From: Phocaeicola vulgatus ATCC 8482
GTDB taxonomy: Bacteria; Bacteroidota; Bacteroidia; Bacteroidales; Bacteroidaceae
Direction: 5' to 3'
DNA length: 64,000 bases
Assembly (NCBI RefSeq): GCF_000012825.1
Contig: NC_009614.1
Span: 3,782,001-3,846,000, forward strand
In this document: in pieces, positions 63,959-64,000 of the stretch
Layout: each line of letters begins with the position of its first letter
Position numbering within the stretch: position 1 is the first letter of the stretch
Made by a program: the position numbers and the translations under genes
The notes under the pieces: generated by a model
Database searches by the model: none
What the model was told of the DNA's origin: nothing
What the model saw: only the letters and a program-made list of their open reading frames with translations

Positions 63959-64000
63959 CTCTGTCGGTACGTCGATATTTTTGGGGCCATATTCACTGCG

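Overview
The window looks like ordinary chromosome of a gut Bacteroidales bacterium, most likely Bacteroides or Phocaeicola (vulgatus/dorei-like). The reasons are the many promoter -7 boxes of the TANNTTTG type used by the Bacteroidota primary sigma factor, the scarcity of Shine-Dalgarno sequences, families typical of the phylum (PepSY-like DUF2874 proteins, DUF4286, DUF5690, OprO/P-type porin) and the ATP synthase gene order beginning with the beta and epsilon subunits. No insertion sequence, prophage, integrase, CRISPR array or rRNA was seen. The species call is inference.

Layout. 1-171: tail of an unidentified gene. 392-2896: OmpR-type response regulator, histidine kinase and a secreted PepSY-like protein, with the same tandem 11-bp-period operator before both transcripts. 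3073-5000: calcineurin-type phosphoesterase (LpxH family) and a MurG-like glycosyltransferase. 5136-8118: polyphosphate kinase and a short Ppx/GppA phosphatase. 8258-9808: secreted M28 peptidase. 10004-17264: complete F1Fo ATP synthase operon (D, C, an AtpI-like membrane gene, B, E, F, H, A, G). 17352-18086: methyltransferase. 18337-21244: MoxR ATPase plus VWA protein, a RavA/ViaA-type pair. 21388-22539: phosphate-selective-type porin. 22607-25891: phosphonate operon (DUF5690 transporter, phnX, phnW), divergent from an unrecognised helix-turn-helix gene (26138-27016) that probably controls it. 27396-29453: HelD-like helicase. 29771-35218: three-gene SMC/kleisin-type operon resembling MksBEF or JetABC (Wadjet) but with no nuclease gene beside it.

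35531-38462: divergent iron alcohol dehydrogenase and formate-tetrahydrofolate ligase. 38494-39081: small membrane protein and a decayed Vsr endonuclease. 39108-41828: S9 peptidase. 42112-47151: four-gene minus-strand operon (DUF3298 lipoprotein, rsmG, MBL hydrolase, gcvP). 47324-49543: copper P-type ATPase. 49631-50877: secreted hypothetical and HD-domain protein. 50943-52031: acetyltransferase joined in frame to LipB. 52107-52175: REP-like inverted repeat. 52241-53905: acyl-CoA synthetase. 54117-55538: small secreted and cytosolic orphan proteins. 56191-56264: tRNA-Ala(GGC). 56327-60433: DUF4286, ruvC, pullulanase, uxuA. 60416-62635: patatin fused to an outer-membrane barrel. 62834-63958: DEDDh exonuclease and YigZ-family protein.

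The most promising candidates for something undescribed are the JetD-less SMC operon, the phosphonate transporter and regulator, the tandem operator of the two-component system, and the acetyltransferase-LipB fusion with an internal ribosome-binding site.
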